Shown here: positions 9,551-18,569 of the stretch, piece by piece | How positions within the stretch are numbered: position 1 is the first letter of the stretch | Layout of the letters: each line of letters starts with the position of its first letter | NCBI RefSeq assembly: GCF_020873915.1 | Contig: NZ_JAHWGP010000003.1 | Span: 124,001 to 188,000 of the forward strand | Reading direction: 5' to 3' | DNA from: Streptomyces sp. DH5 | GTDB taxonomy: Bacteria; Actinomycetota; Actinomycetes; Streptomycetales; Streptomycetaceae | Length of the DNA: 64,000 nucleotides | Notes under the pieces: generated by a model | What the model saw: only the letters and a program-made list of their open reading frames with translations | Database searches by the model: none | What the model was told of the DNA's origin: nothing | Translations under genes and position numbers: made by a program

Positions 9551-10972
9551 TCACAGCGTCCGCAGCAGCACCGCCGGTTGTTCCACGCAGTCCGCCACGT
9601 AGCGCAGGAAGCCGCCCGCCGTACCACCGTCGCAGACCCGGTGGTCGAAGGTGAACGAGAGCTGCACGACCTGCCGCACGGCCAGCTCGCCCTCGTGCAC
9701 CCACGGCTTGGGGACGATGCGGCCGACGCCGAGCATGGCGGCCTCGGGGTGGTTGATGATCGGTGTGGAGCCGTCGACGCCGAACACGCCGTAGTTGTTC
9801 AGCGTGAAGGTCCCGCCGGTGAGTTCCGCGGGCGTCAGGGTCCCGGCCCGGGCCGCCTCGGTGAGGCGGGCGAACTCGGCCGTGAGCGACTCGGCGTCGC
9901 GTGTGTGCGCGTCACGGACGACGGGGACGACGAGTCCGCGGTCGGTCTGCGCGGCGAAGCCGAGGTGCACACCGGCGTGCCGGACGATTTCCCTGGCTCC
10001 GGTGTCCACCGAGGCGTTGAGCTCGGGGAAGCGGGCGAGCGCGGCGGTGCAGATCCGGGCCAGCAGGGCGAGGACGGAGATCTTGGGACCGCCGGAGGCG
10101 TTCATCGCGGCGCGCGTGCGCATCAGTTCGGTGGCGTCGGCGTCCACCCAGCAGGTCGCGTCCGGAATCTCGGTGCGGCTGCGGGAGAGCTTGTCGGCGA
10201 CGGCACCGCGGATGCCCTTGAGGGGGACGCGGGTGGCGGCCGGACCGTCCGGAACCGCGGTGGCCTGCGCACCCGCAGGGGTGGCCTGCGTCCGCGGTGC
10301 GCCGGCCGTCGCCTCCGCATGGCCCTGGGTGGCGGTGGCACGCAACGCGTACTCCACGTCGGCCCGCAGGATCAGTCCGTCGGGTCCGGATCCGGTCATC
10401 TCCCGCAGGTCCAGGCCGTTCTGACGGGCCAGCCTGCGCACCAGGGGGGAGATCACGGGAACGGGACCGTCGGCGACGGCCGCGGGGGCGTCCGCGGACC
10501 CGGGGGTCGTGACCGTCCCGTTCACGGCACGGGCCGCGGGCGTGGAGGGCGTCGTCCGCCCCGGGCGCACCCGGCGGCGGCGGGCCGGCGCCTCGGAGGT
10601 GCCGTAGCCGACCAGGACGTTGCCGGAGCCCTCAGCGGCCGGGGCCTGGCCGTCCGTCTCCGCGGAGCGCGGGGTGTCCTCGGCCGCGGCGGCGTCCGTG
10701 CCACCGCCCGTGCGGCCCTCGGCCGTCTCCCCCACCGCCACGGTCAGCAGCGGAGCGCCGACGGGCAGTTCCGTGCCCTCGGCGCCGAAGCGGGCGGTGA
10801 CCACACCGCCGTAGGGGCAGGGCACCTCCACCATCGCCTTGGCCGTCTCGACCTCCACGACCGGCTGGTCCACGGCGACGACGTCGCCGACCTCCACCAG
10901 CCAGCGCACGATCTCCGCCTCGGTGAGCCCTTCACCGAGGTCGGGCAGTTTGAACTCCAGCACCTGTGCCAT
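9551..10972 (-). CDS. bkdC: Branched-chain 2-oxoacid dehydrogenase E2 (dihydrolipoamide acyltransferase)
   Basis: 473 residues. It contains a lipoyl domain at residues ~1–78 (lipoylated Lys in VEVETAKAMVEV), an Ala/Pro-rich linker, a peripheral-subunit-binding domain (SPLVRRLARQNGLDLREMTGSG, ~165–200), another linker, and a catalytic acyltransferase domain ending in SFTFDHRVCDGGTAGGFL with the active-site His and Asp of the DHxxxDG motif. It transfers branched acyl groups from E1 to CoA, giving isobutyryl-, isovaleryl- and 2-methylbutyryl-CoA, the starters of branched fatty acids and some polyketides. The ATG overlaps the bkdB stop by one base (TGATG). Confidence 0.93.
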   Translation of the reverse strand: MAQVLEFKLPDLGEGLTEAEIVRWLVEVGDVVAVDQPVVEVETAKAMVEVPCPYGGVVTARFGAEGTELPVGAPLLTVAVGETAEGRTGGGTDAAAAEDTPRSAETDGQAPAAEGSGNVLVGYGTSEAPARRRRVRPGRTTPSTPAARAVNGTVTTPGSADAPAAVADGPVPVISPLVRRLARQNGLDLREMTGSGPDGLILRADVEYALRATATQGHAEATAGAPRTQATPAGAQATAVPDGPAATRVPLKGIRGAVADKLSRSRTEIPDATCWVDADATELMRTRAAMNASGGPKISVLALLARICTAALARFPELNASVDTGAREIVRHAGVHLGFAAQTDRGLVVPVVRDAHTRDAESLTAEFARLTEAARAGTLTPAELTGGTFTLNNYGVFGVDGSTPIINHPEAAMLGVGRIVPKPWVHEGELAVRQVVQLSFTFDHRVCDGGTAGGFLRYVADCVEQPAVLLRTL

Positions 10973-11976
10973 CAGCTCTCGGCCTCCCACTGCAGGCGCC
11001 CCACGGCGTCCAGGATCCGGTCCACGCCGGGCAGGTGGTGGCGCTCCAGCATCGGCGGCGGATACGGCAGGTCGAACCCGGCCACCCGCAGCACCGGCGC
11101 CTCCAGGTGGTGGAAGCAGCGCTCCGAGACCCGGGCCGCGATCTCCCCGCCCGGGCCGCCGAAGCCGCCCGACTCGTGGACGACCACCGCGCGTCCCGTC
11201 CGCCGTACCGAGACGCACACCGTCTCGTCGTCGAACGGCACCAGGGAGCGCAGATCGACGACCTCGAGGTCCCAGCCCTCGGCCCGGGCCGCCTCGGCCG
11301 CCTCCATGCAGACGGGTACGGACGGCCCGTAGGTGATGAGCGTGGCGCTCCGGCCGGAGCGCCGCACCACCGCACGGCCTATCGGGTCGACGGCCGTCGG
11401 CTCCTCGGGGTTCCAGGAGTCCTTCGACCAGTAGAGCCGCTTGGGCTCCAGGAAGACGACCGGGTCGTCGGAGGCGATGGACGCCCGCAGCAGGCCGTAG
11501 GCGTCCGCGACGGTCGCGGGCGTGACGACATGGAGCCCCGGGGTCGCCATGTAGTACGCCTCGGAGGAGTCGCTGTGGTGCTCGACGCCACCGATGCCGC
11601 CGCCGTAGGGGACGCGGATGGTGATCGGCAGGGGCATCTTCCCCCGGGTGCGGTTGCGCGTCTTCGCCACGTGGGAGAGGAGCTGCTCGAACGCCGGGTA
11701 GGCGAACGCGTCGAACTGCATCTCCACCACCGGGCGCAGCCCGTACATGGCCATGCCCACCGCCGTGCCGAGGATGCCCGCCTCGGCCAGCGGCGTGTCC
11801 GTGCAGCGGTCCTCGCCGAACTCCTTGGCGAGTCCGTCGGTGATCCGGAAGACACCGCCGAGGGTGCCGACGTCCTCGCCCATGACGTGCACGGACGGGT
11901 CGGCGGCCATGGCGTCGCGCATCGCGCGCGTGAGGGCCTGCGCCATGGTGGCCGGTTTGACGGCGACGGTGGTCAT
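10972..11976 (-). CDS. bkdB: Branched-chain 2-oxoacid dehydrogenase E1 beta subunit
   Basis: 334 residues, starting MTTVAVKPATMAQALTRAMRD. It is a transketolase-like pyrimidine-binding subunit with VMGEDVGTLGGVFRIT, where the Glu activates thiamine diphosphate, and a C-terminal transketolase domain (LITYGPSVPVCMEAAEAA). With BkdA it forms the alpha2beta2 E1 that decarboxylates the keto acids of Val, Leu and Ile. The start is coupled to bkdA by a TGATG overlap and supported by GGAAGGGA upstream. Confidence 0.93.
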   Translation of the reverse strand: MTTVAVKPATMAQALTRAMRDAMAADPSVHVMGEDVGTLGGVFRITDGLAKEFGEDRCTDTPLAEAGILGTAVGMAMYGLRPVVEMQFDAFAYPAFEQLLSHVAKTRNRTRGKMPLPITIRVPYGGGIGGVEHHSDSSEAYYMATPGLHVVTPATVADAYGLLRASIASDDPVVFLEPKRLYWSKDSWNPEEPTAVDPIGRAVVRRSGRSATLITYGPSVPVCMEAAEAARAEGWDLEVVDLRSLVPFDDETVCVSVRRTGRAVVVHESGGFGGPGGEIAARVSERCFHHLEAPVLRVAGFDLPYPPPMLERHHLPGVDRILDAVGRLQWEAES

Positions 11977-13115
11977 CACGGTGTCCCTTCCGGTTCGGCC
12001 TCGGCCGCCAGCTCGGCCCGCAGCTGCTCCCGCTGCTCCAGCAGCTGGGGGGTGGGCTCGGCGTAGACGTGCGCGAAGAGGTCCATGGGGTCGAGCTCCG
12101 CGTCCTGGTTCATGCGGGCCCGCAGGTCGGCGGCCATGGTCTCGGCGTCCTGGCGGGCGCTCTCGGCACCCGCCTCGTCGAGCAGTCCGCGCCCGGTCAG
12201 CTCCCGCTCCAGGAGGGCGATCGGGTCGTGCTGCTTCCAGGTCTCCACCTCGGCGTCGCCCCGGTAGCGGGTCGCGTCGTCGGCGTTGGTGTGGGCCTCC
12301 ACGCGGTACGTGATCGCCTCGACCAGGGTCGGGCCGCCCCCCGCGCGGGCGCGGCGCACGGCGTCGGCCAGGACCTCGTGGACGGCGGCGGCGTCGTTGC
12401 CGTCGACCAGGCGGCCGGGCATGCCGTAGCCGACGGCCTTGTGGGCCAGCGACGGAGCCGCGGTCTGCTTGGCGAGCGGTACCGAGATGGCGAAGCCGTT
12501 GTTCTGCACGAGGAAGACCACCGGCGCCTGCCAGACGGCGGCGAAGTTCAGCGCCTCGTGGAAGTCGCCCTCGCTGGTGCCGCCGTCGCCGACCATGGCG
12601 AGCGCGACCACGTCGTCGCCCTTGAGGCGGGCGGCGTGCGCCAGACCGACGGCGTGCGGAAGCTGGGTGGCGAGCGGGGTGCTCAGCGGGGCGACACGGT
12701 GTGCGTGGGGGTCGTAGCCGGTGTGCCAGTCGCCGCGCAGCAGGGTGAGGGCCTCCACCGGGTCCACACCGCGCGCCACGACGGCGAGGGTGTCGCGGTA
12801 GCTGGGGAAGAGCCAGTCGCGCTCCTCGAGCACGAGGGCGGCGGCGACCTCGCAGGCCTCCTGGCCGGTGCTGGAGGGGTAGACCGCGAGACGGCCCTGT
12901 TTGGTGAGGGCGGTGGCCTGCGCGTTGTACCGGCGGCCCTTCACCAGCTCCGCGTACAGCCGGCGCAGCAGCTCCGGGTCGGCCCCGGCGGCCGCCTCGG
13001 TGCCGAGCACGCGGTACGGCTCCGCGTCGGGCAGCAGCGGCGCGGGGTCGGTACGGGGCTGCCAGGCGGGCGGCGGGGTCGGCCGGTAGGCCCCCCGCTG
13101 CTCCATGACCGTCAT
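11976..13115 (-). CDS. bkdA: Branched-chain 2-oxoacid dehydrogenase E1 alpha subunit
   Basis: 379 residues, with a strong ribosome site AGGAGGT (complement of 13122–13128) seven bases from the ATG. The thiamine-diphosphate motif begins MVGDGGTSEGDFHEALNFAA and ends with the QNN segment (LVQNNGFAISVPLAKQ). The substrate-channel segment (YPSSTGQEACEVAAALVLEERDWLFPSYRD) is also present. It is the first gene of bkdABC; lipoamide dehydrogenase (E3) is not in the window. The 5' region shared with the divergent Lrp-type regulator holds a candidate TetR operator and a 12-bp-arm inverted repeat, so it is probably regulated by one or both proteins. Confidence 0.93.
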   Translation of the reverse strand: MTVMEQRGAYRPTPPPAWQPRTDPAPLLPDAEPYRVLGTEAAAGADPELLRRLYAELVKGRRYNAQATALTKQGRLAVYPSSTGQEACEVAAALVLEERDWLFPSYRDTLAVVARGVDPVEALTLLRGDWHTGYDPHAHRVAPLSTPLATQLPHAVGLAHAARLKGDDVVALAMVGDGGTSEGDFHEALNFAAVWQAPVVFLVQNNGFAISVPLAKQTAAPSLAHKAVGYGMPGRLVDGNDAAAVHEVLADAVRRARAGGGPTLVEAITYRVEAHTNADDATRYRGDAEVETWKQHDPIALLERELTGRGLLDEAGAESARQDAETMAADLRARMNQDAELDPMDLFAHVYAEPTPQLLEQREQLRAELAAEAEPEGTP

Positions 13116-13169
13116 GACGGCACCTCCTCATGGAAGACGGAGGCGCGGCGTCTGTGACGCGCCTCACCA

Positions 13170-13183
13170 ACCGATTGTTCGGT
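13170..13183. promoter_or_regulatory. Variant PaaR-type operator upstream of bkdA
   Basis: ACCGATTGTTCGGT has the same ACCGA/TCGGT arms as the two perfect sites at 15975–15988 and 21053–21066, with the central CG changed to TG. It lies 54 bp upstream of the bkdA start. This suggests, but does not prove, that the TetR protein encoded at 13814–14404 also binds here. Confidence 0.5.
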
Positions 13184-13211
13184 CGCCGGCACATTTTGGC
13201 TACGGGTGGCA

Positions 13212-13245
13212 CCAGGCTGTGGACAAACGGTTCTCCACAGCCTGG
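13212..13245. promoter_or_regulatory. 12-bp-arm inverted repeat in the bkdA–lrp intergenic region
   Basis: CCAGGCTGTGGA and TCCACAGCCTGG are perfect complements separated by CAAACGGTTC. The repeat lies 40 bp upstream of the Lrp-type gene and 96 bp upstream of bkdA. It could be the regulator's operator. Its halves also contain DnaA-box-like nonamers (TGTGGACAA at 13218–13226, TTCTCCACA at 13231–13239). Confidence 0.5.
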
Positions 13246-13284
13246 GATGGATGCAGGACGTCCACGGCGGAGAGGTGGGGGCGG

Positions 13285-13785
13285 GTGGCATCTGAACAAA
13301 TGGCCGAGGGTCAGGAGGGGGCCGCGCCGCTGCCTCCCGCGCGGCCCCTGGACGCGATCGACCAGGACATCCTGCGCATGCTCCAGGCGGACGGCCGCGC
13401 CTCCATACGCTCGGTCGCCGAACGGGTGCACGTCTCCCGCGCGAACGCGTACGCACGGATCAACCGGCTCGTCGAGGACGGCGTGATCCGGGGCTTCGGG
13501 GCCCGCGTCGACCACGAACGGGCCGGTCACGGGACGTCCGCGTACATCACCCTGAAGATCGTCCAGAACACCTGGCGCACGGTCCGCGAGCAGCTCAGAC
13601 AGCTCCCCGGCGCCTCGCACATCGCGCTGGTCGGCGGGGACTTCGACGTGCTGCTGCTGGTGCACACGCCCGACAACAGGGCGCTGCGCGAGGTGGTGCT
13701 GACCCGGCTCCAGGCGATCCCGGAGGTGCTGAGCACGCGCACGCTGCTGGTGTTCGAGGAGGAGGACCTCGAACCGCAGGGGTGA
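13285..13785 (+). CDS. Lrp/AsnC family transcriptional regulator, probable bkd regulator
   Basis: 166 residues from a GTG preceded by GAGAGGTGG. An ATG five codons later lacks a ribosome site. The N-terminal winged HTH (residues ~22–80, LDAIDQDILRMLQADGRASIRSVAERVHVSRANAYARINRLVEDG) and the C-terminal RAM domain (ASHIALVGGDFDVLLLVHTPD, ~115–160) define the family, whose members sense amino acids. Divergence from bkdABC is the usual position of BkdR, which activates or represses branched-chain keto acid oxidation. The target is inferred from position only. Confidence 0.88.
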   Translation: MASEQMAEGQEGAAPLPPARPLDAIDQDILRMLQADGRASIRSVAERVHVSRANAYARINRLVEDGVIRGFGARVDHERAGHGTSAYITLKIVQNTWRTVREQLRQLPGASHIALVGGDFDVLLLVHTPDNRALREVVLTRLQAIPEVLSTRTLLVFEEEDLEPQG

Positions 13786-13813
13786 GGCCCGCCGGAGCGG
13801 CCCTCAGCACGCC

Positions 13814-14404
13814 TCAGACCGCCTTGCGCAGCCCCCCGAAGGCGAGCTGCGCCACCGCGTCGGCCACCTCGCGCTCGTTCATGCCGCGCCCGTCCGGCCG
13901 GTACCACTCCACGATGGAGTTGATCATCCCGAAGACCAGCCGGGTCACCAGGCGCACCTCTATGTCCTCGCGCACGTCCCCGTCGGCCGCCGCCGCCTTC
14001 AGCAGCCCGGCCACCCGGTGGTCGAACTCGCGCCTCCGCTCCAGCGCCCACCGCTCGGTGTCCGTGTTGCCGCGCACCCGCAGCAGCAGCGTCACGTACG
14101 GCAGCTCGGCGATCAGCACCTCGACCATGCGCCGTACGACGTACTCCAGCCGCTCGGCGGCGCGGCCCGTGCCCGCCCGCTCCTCGTCGAGGATCGCGAA
14201 GAGCCCGTCCAGGGCCCGGCTCACCGCGCGGCGCAGCAGTTCCTCCTTGCCGGCCACGTGGTGGTAGATCGACGACTTGGAGATGCCGGCCGCCCTGGAG
14301 AGGTGCTCCATGGACGTGCCGTCGTAGCCGCGCTCGTTGAACACCCGCACGGCCACGGACAGCAGCGTCTCCGGGGTGTACGTGTCGCGCCTGGCGGTGG
14401 TCAT
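13814..14404 (-). CDS. TetR family regulator of phenylacetate genes (PaaR-like)
   Basis: 196 residues from an ATG with GGAGGACACCGC upstream, overlapping the paaH stop (ATGA). The N-terminal TetR HTH (residues ~10–56, ETLLSVAVRVFNERGYDGTSMEHLSRAAGISKSSIYHHVAGKEELL) is followed by a helical ligand domain. Coupling to paaH and the presence of a palindromic ACCGAACGATCGGT-type operator upstream of paaH/paaN and of paaA suggest it represses phenylacetate catabolism and is released by phenylacetyl-CoA, like the PaaR repressors of other bacteria. Autoregulation through the paaH promoter is likely. The effector is inferred. Confidence 0.85.
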   Translation of the reverse strand: MTTARRDTYTPETLLSVAVRVFNERGYDGTSMEHLSRAAGISKSSIYHHVAGKEELLRRAVSRALDGLFAILDEERAGTGRAAERLEYVVRRMVEVLIAELPYVTLLLRVRGNTDTERWALERRREFDHRVAGLLKAAAADGDVREDIEVRLVTRLVFGMINSIVEWYRPDGRGMNEREVADAVAQLAFGGLRKAV

Positions 14405-15918
14405 GCGGTGTCCTCCCGCTCGTCGGGGGTGGCGCACGCGTACTGGTAGAGCGCGAGGGACGGCGCGTAGCGGCCGGACGGGTCGATGTCGTGCATCTCC
14501 TCCAGCAGGTCGCCGGCCCAGCCCCGGCCGAGGCGGCGGCTCCACTCGAAGGGGCCCAGGGGGTAGTTGACGCCCAGCCGCATCGCGGTGTCGACGTCCT
14601 CCTCGGTGGCCACGCCCTTGGCGACGGCGTCCACCGCGAGGTCGATGATCCGGGCCACCGTCCGCGCGACGATCATCCCGGGGACGTCCCCGATGACGCT
14701 GACCTTCTTGCCGAGCGCCTGGAACAGGCCGGTGGCCTCGGCGACGGTCCGCGCGGAGGTGTCCCGGCAGTGCGACAGGGCGACGCGCGAGGCGGTGCGG
14801 TAGTCGAGGGCGAGGTCGAAGTAGACCACGTCGAGGAACTCCACGGAGGCCTGGCCGTCGGCGAGCACCAGTTGTCCGCCGCCGGGCAGGACCAGGCGGG
14901 TGCCGTTGTCCTCGTCCCGCTCGCGCACCTCGATGCCGGCCTCGCGGATCAGGGCGAGCAGCTCCGCGGCGGGCCCCAGGTCACCCTCGGCGATCACGTA
15001 CGCGGGCGGTTCGGCGGGCTCGGCGGTGTGCGGCGCTGGGCGCTCGGCGCCGTCGGCGTGGTCGTACCAGCCCCGGCCGGTCTTGCGGCCGAGGCGGCCG
15101 GACTCGACCAGCCGGCGCTGGGCCAGGGACGGTGTGAAGCGGACGTCCTGGAAGAAGGACCGCCACACCGAGTGGGTGACGGACTCGTTGACGTCCTGGC
15201 CGATGAGGTCGGTCAGTTCGAAGGCGCCCATCCGGAAGCCGCCGGACTCGCGCAGCACCGCGTCGATGGTCGCCGGGTCGGCGCCCTGGGCCTCGTACAC
15301 CGCGAAGGCCTCGGCGTAGAAGGGCCGGGCGATGCGGTTGACGATGAAGCCGGGGGTGTCGGCGGAGGCGACGGGCGTCTTGCCCCAGGCGCGGGCCGTC
15401 TCGTAGGCGCGGGTGGCGCTGGTGACGTCGGTGGCGAAGCCGGAGACGACCTCGACGAGCGGCAGCAGCGGCGCGGGGTTGAAGAAGTGCAGGCCCACGA
15501 ACCGGCCGGGCAGGCGCAGCGCGCCGCCGATCGCGGTGACCGACAGGGAGGAGGTGTTGGTGGCGAGGAGACAGTCGTCGGAGACGACGTCCTCCAGCGC
15601 CCGGAACAGCTCCTGCTTGACGTCGAGGCGCTCGACCACGGCTTCGACGACCAGGGAGCAGCCGGCGAGCCCGGCGATCTCGTCGACGGGCCGGAGCCGG
15701 GACCGCGCGGCGTCCCGCTCGGCGGCGGTGAGGCGGTCCTTCTCCACCAGCCGGTCCAGCCGGGCACCGATCGCGTCGGCCGCCTGACGGGCCTGCCCCG
15801 GGGCGGCGTCGTACAGCCGGACGGGGTGGCCCGCGACCAGCGCGACCTGGGCGATTCCCTGGCCCATGGTGCCGGTGCCGACCACGGCCACGGGACTGCT
15901 GAGGTCGAGTGCTGTCAT
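14401..15918 (-). CDS. paaH: 3-hydroxyacyl-CoA dehydrogenase, PaaH type (3-hydroxyadipyl-CoA dehydrogenase)
   Basis: 505 residues with GGGAGG ten bases before the ATG. The N-terminal NAD-binding domain has GTGTMGQGIAQVALVAGH, followed by the catalytic region (SSLSVTAIGG…GLHFFNPAPLLPLVEVV) and two C-terminal 3HCDH dimerisation domains (residues ~190–290 and ~400–490, the second with DVDTAMRLGVNYPLGPFEW). The double C-domain is typical of PaaH, which oxidises 3-hydroxyadipyl-CoA in the phenylacetyl-CoA pathway; hydroxybutyryl-CoA dehydrogenases have one. It forms an operon with the downstream TetR gene and is divergent from paaN with a shared operator between them. Confidence 0.87.
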   Translation of the reverse strand: MTALDLSSPVAVVGTGTMGQGIAQVALVAGHPVRLYDAAPGQARQAADAIGARLDRLVEKDRLTAAERDAARSRLRPVDEIAGLAGCSLVVEAVVERLDVKQELFRALEDVVSDDCLLATNTSSLSVTAIGGALRLPGRFVGLHFFNPAPLLPLVEVVSGFATDVTSATRAYETARAWGKTPVASADTPGFIVNRIARPFYAEAFAVYEAQGADPATIDAVLRESGGFRMGAFELTDLIGQDVNESVTHSVWRSFFQDVRFTPSLAQRRLVESGRLGRKTGRGWYDHADGAERPAPHTAEPAEPPAYVIAEGDLGPAAELLALIREAGIEVRERDEDNGTRLVLPGGGQLVLADGQASVEFLDVVYFDLALDYRTASRVALSHCRDTSARTVAEATGLFQALGKKVSVIGDVPGMIVARTVARIIDLAVDAVAKGVATEEDVDTAMRLGVNYPLGPFEWSRRLGRGWAGDLLEEMHDIDPSGRYAPSLALYQYACATPDEREDTA

Positions 15919-15966
15919 GTGCGCGATCCTCCCGCACGGGGTTCTCCACGGATGCGGCGGACCCCC

Positions 15967-15995
15967 TTGTCCCGACCGATCGTTCGGTTACTCTA
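15967..15995 (+). promoter_or_regulatory. Putative paaN promoter with a perfect PaaR-type operator in its spacer
   Basis: ACCGATCGTTCGGT (15975–15988) is the exact reverse complement of the site before paaA. It fits between TTGTCC (15967–15972) and TACTCT (15989–15994), a possible -35/-10 pair with 16-bp spacing. It also lies 56 bp upstream of the divergent paaH start. A repressor bound here would block both directions. Confidence 0.6.
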
Positions 15996-16079
15996 ACTCT
16001 GACCGCCCGTTCCTGACTACGTTTCCGCACCGGTCCACGAGCTCGACGAAGAGTTCCTGAGACGAGGAGTTGGTCCCGC

Positions 16080-17771
16080 ATGGCCGCCGAACTCACGGCG
16101 CACGAGCTGATCGCCCGCCACCGTCCCACCCTGGACCAGGCGCTGGAAGCGATCCGCACACGCGCGTACTGGTCCCCGCACCCCGAGCACCCCAAGGCCT
16201 ACGGGGAGGACGGCAGCCTGGACATGGCGGCGGGCAAGGCCGCCTTCGACGCCCTGCTCGGCACCCGCCTCGACCTCGGCCAGCCGGGCACGGACGGCTG
16301 GGTGGACGGCGAGACCTCCCCCTACGGCATCGAACTGGGCGTGAGTTACCCGCACGCCGACCTCGACGAACTGCTGCCCGCCATGAAGGCCGGGATGCGC
16401 GCCTGGCGCGACGCGGGAGCGGAGACCCGCGCGGTGGTCTGCCTGGAGATCCTCAAGCGGATCGCCGACCGGACGATGGAGTTCGCCCAGGCGGTCATGC
16501 ACACCTCCGGCCAGGCGTTCATGATGGCGTTCCAGGCGGGCGGCCCGCACGCGCAGGACCGCGGCATGGAGGCGGTCGCCTACGCGTACGTGGAGCAGAT
16601 CCGCACCCCGGACACCGCGGAGTGGACCAAGCCGCAGGGCAAGCGCGACCCGCTCGCGCTCACCAAGCACTTCGTCCCGGTCCCGCGCGGCATCGGCCTG
16701 GTCATCGGCTGCAACACCTTCCCCACGTGGAACGGCTACCCGGGCCTGTTCGCCTCCCTGGCCACCGGCAACGCGGTCCTGGTCAAGCCGCACCCCCGCG
16801 CGGTACTGCCGCTCGCGCTCACCGTCCAGGTCGCCCGCCAGGTGCTCGCCGAGGCCGGTTTCGACGCGAACCTGGTGGCGCTGGCCGCCGAGCGGCCCGG
16901 CGAGGGCATCGCCAAGACCCTCGCCACCCGCCCGGAGATCCGGATCATCGACTACACCGGCTCCACGGAGTTCGGCGACTGGCTGGAGAACAACGCGCGC
17001 CAGGCGCAGGTGTACACCGAGAAGGCCGGCGTCAACACGGTGATCGTGGAGTCGACCGCCGACTACCGGGGGATGCTGTCCAACCTGGCGTTCTCCCTGT
17101 CCCTGTACAGCGGCCAGATGTGCACCACCCCGCAGAACCTGCTCGTCCCGCGCGAGGGCATCGCCACCGACCAGGGCCCCAAGTCGTTCGACGAGGTCAC
17201 CGCCGACCTGGCGCAGGCCGTCGACGGCCTGCTCGGCGACGACGCGCGGGCCAACGCGCTGCTGGGCGCGATCGTCAACCCGGACGTCAAGGCCCGCCTG
17301 GAGGCCGCCGCCGGGCTCGGCGAGGTCGTCCTCGCCTCCCGCGAGATCACCCACCCGGAGTTCCCGGGCGCGGTGGTGCGCACGCCGGTGATCGTCAAGC
17401 TGGACGGCTCCAAGCCGGACGCCGAGGCCGCCTACATGAGCGAGTGCTTCGGCCCGGTCTCCTTCGCCGTCGCCGTCGACTCGGCCGAGGACGCGGCCGA
17501 GCTGCTGCGGCGCACCGTCCGGGAGAAGGGCGCCATGACGGTCGGCGCCTACACGACCTCCCCGGAGGTCGAGGAGACGGTGCGGGAGGTCTGCCTGGAG
17601 GAGGCCGCCCAGCTCTCCCTGAACCTCACCGGCGGGGTGTACGTCAACCAGACGGCCGCCTTCTCCGACTTCCACGGCTCCGGCGGCAACCCGGCGGCCA
17701 ACGCCGCCCTGTGCGACGGCGCGTTCGTCGCCAACCGGTTCCGGGTGGTCGAGGTGCGCCGGGAGGCCTAA
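16080..17771 (+). CDS. paaN: Phenylacetic acid degradation protein PaaN (aldehyde dehydrogenase family)
   Basis: 563 residues with GAGGAG upstream. The aldehyde-dehydrogenase fold has a substrate and NAD-binding segment (VIGCNTFPTWNGYPGLFASLATGN), YTGSTEFGDWLE in place of the usual GS motif, and the catalytic Cys348 in SGQMCTTPQN. It is predicted to oxidise the ring-opened semialdehyde-CoA after cleavage of the oxepin. Unlike two-domain PaaZ it lacks the C-terminal MaoC hydratase, so ring hydrolysis must come from another protein. The stop overlaps the stop of the converging methyltransferase gene by three bases. Confidence 0.88.
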   Translation: MAAELTAHELIARHRPTLDQALEAIRTRAYWSPHPEHPKAYGEDGSLDMAAGKAAFDALLGTRLDLGQPGTDGWVDGETSPYGIELGVSYPHADLDELLPAMKAGMRAWRDAGAETRAVVCLEILKRIADRTMEFAQAVMHTSGQAFMMAFQAGGPHAQDRGMEAVAYAYVEQIRTPDTAEWTKPQGKRDPLALTKHFVPVPRGIGLVIGCNTFPTWNGYPGLFASLATGNAVLVKPHPRAVLPLALTVQVARQVLAEAGFDANLVALAAERPGEGIAKTLATRPEIRIIDYTGSTEFGDWLENNARQAQVYTEKAGVNTVIVESTADYRGMLSNLAFSLSLYSGQMCTTPQNLLVPREGIATDQGPKSFDEVTADLAQAVDGLLGDDARANALLGAIVNPDVKARLEAAAGLGEVVLASREITHPEFPGAVVRTPVIVKLDGSKPDAEAAYMSECFGPVSFAVAVDSAEDAAELLRRTVREKGAMTVGAYTTSPEVEETVREVCLEEAAQLSLNLTGGVYVNQTAAFSDFHGSGGNPAANAALCDGAFVANRFRVVEVRREA

Positions 17772-18559
17772 AAGGCGTGGGACGCGCCTCCGGTGGCGCT
17801 CCAGTGGTACAGCGTCATGGCCACACTGGTCGCGAGGTTGTAGCTGGAGACCTGGGGGCGCATCGGCAGCGCCACCAGGTGGTCGGCCCGCGCGCGCAGC
17901 TCCGCCGACAGTCCGCTGCGTTCGGAGCCGAAGGCGAGCAGCGCGTCGTCCGGCAGCTTCAGCGCGCGGATGTCCTCGCCCCCGGGGTCGAGCGCGAAGA
18001 CCGGCCCCGGCGGCAGCTCGTCCACGGTCAGCCGTTCCACGGCGGTGGCGAAGTGCAGTCCCGCCCCGCCGCGCACGACGGTGGGGTGCCAGGGGTCGAG
18101 CGTGCCGGTGGTCACGACGCCGGTCGCCCCGAAACCTGCGGCCAGCCGGATCACCGCGCCCGCGTTGCCGAGGTTGCGCGGGTTGTCGAGGACCACCACG
18201 GGCGCGGTGCGCGGGGTGTGCCCCAGCCTCTCCAGGTTGTCCGCGCGGGAGGGGCGAGCGGCCAGTGCGGCGACGGCGGTGGGGTGAGGGCGGGGCACCA
18301 GCGAGGCGTACGTCCCGTGGGGCACCTCGGTCAGCAGCGCCGCCAGCGCCTCCCGTACGTCCCCGGCCAGGTCGTCGGCGAGCGCGAGCGCCCCGGCCCG
18401 GTCCGCGGTGAGCGCCATGCGCACCCCGGCCCCGAAACGCACGGCGTGCTTCAGGGCGTGGAAGCCGTCGAGCAGGACGGCGTCGCCGGCGAGGCGGTGC
18501 CAGGCGGACACGGGGCCGGCCGGGTCCTCGGGTCCCGTGGTGCGGGCGGGGTCGGTCAT
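17768..18559 (-). CDS. SpoU/TrmH family RNA 2'-O-methyltransferase
   Basis: 263 residues. An N-terminal substrate-binding region precedes the SPOUT catalytic domain, with motif 1 (VVLDNPRNLGNAGAVIRLAAGFGATGV), motif 2 (LAFGSERSGLS) and motif 3 (LPMRPQVSSYNLATSVAMTLYHW). It uses S-adenosylmethionine, bound in the trefoil knot, to methylate a ribose in tRNA or rRNA; the target base is not predictable. It starts 10 bp after the HTTM gene ends and is probably cotranscribed with it. Confidence 0.92.
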   Translation of the reverse strand: MTDPARTTGPEDPAGPVSAWHRLAGDAVLLDGFHALKHAVRFGAGVRMALTADRAGALALADDLAGDVREALAALLTEVPHGTYASLVPRPHPTAVAALAARPSRADNLERLGHTPRTAPVVVLDNPRNLGNAGAVIRLAAGFGATGVVTTGTLDPWHPTVVRGGAGLHFATAVERLTVDELPPGPVFALDPGGEDIRALKLPDDALLAFGSERSGLSAELRARADHLVALPMRPQVSSYNLATSVAMTLYHWSATGGASHAF

Positions 18560-18569
18560 GGCGTGCAGC

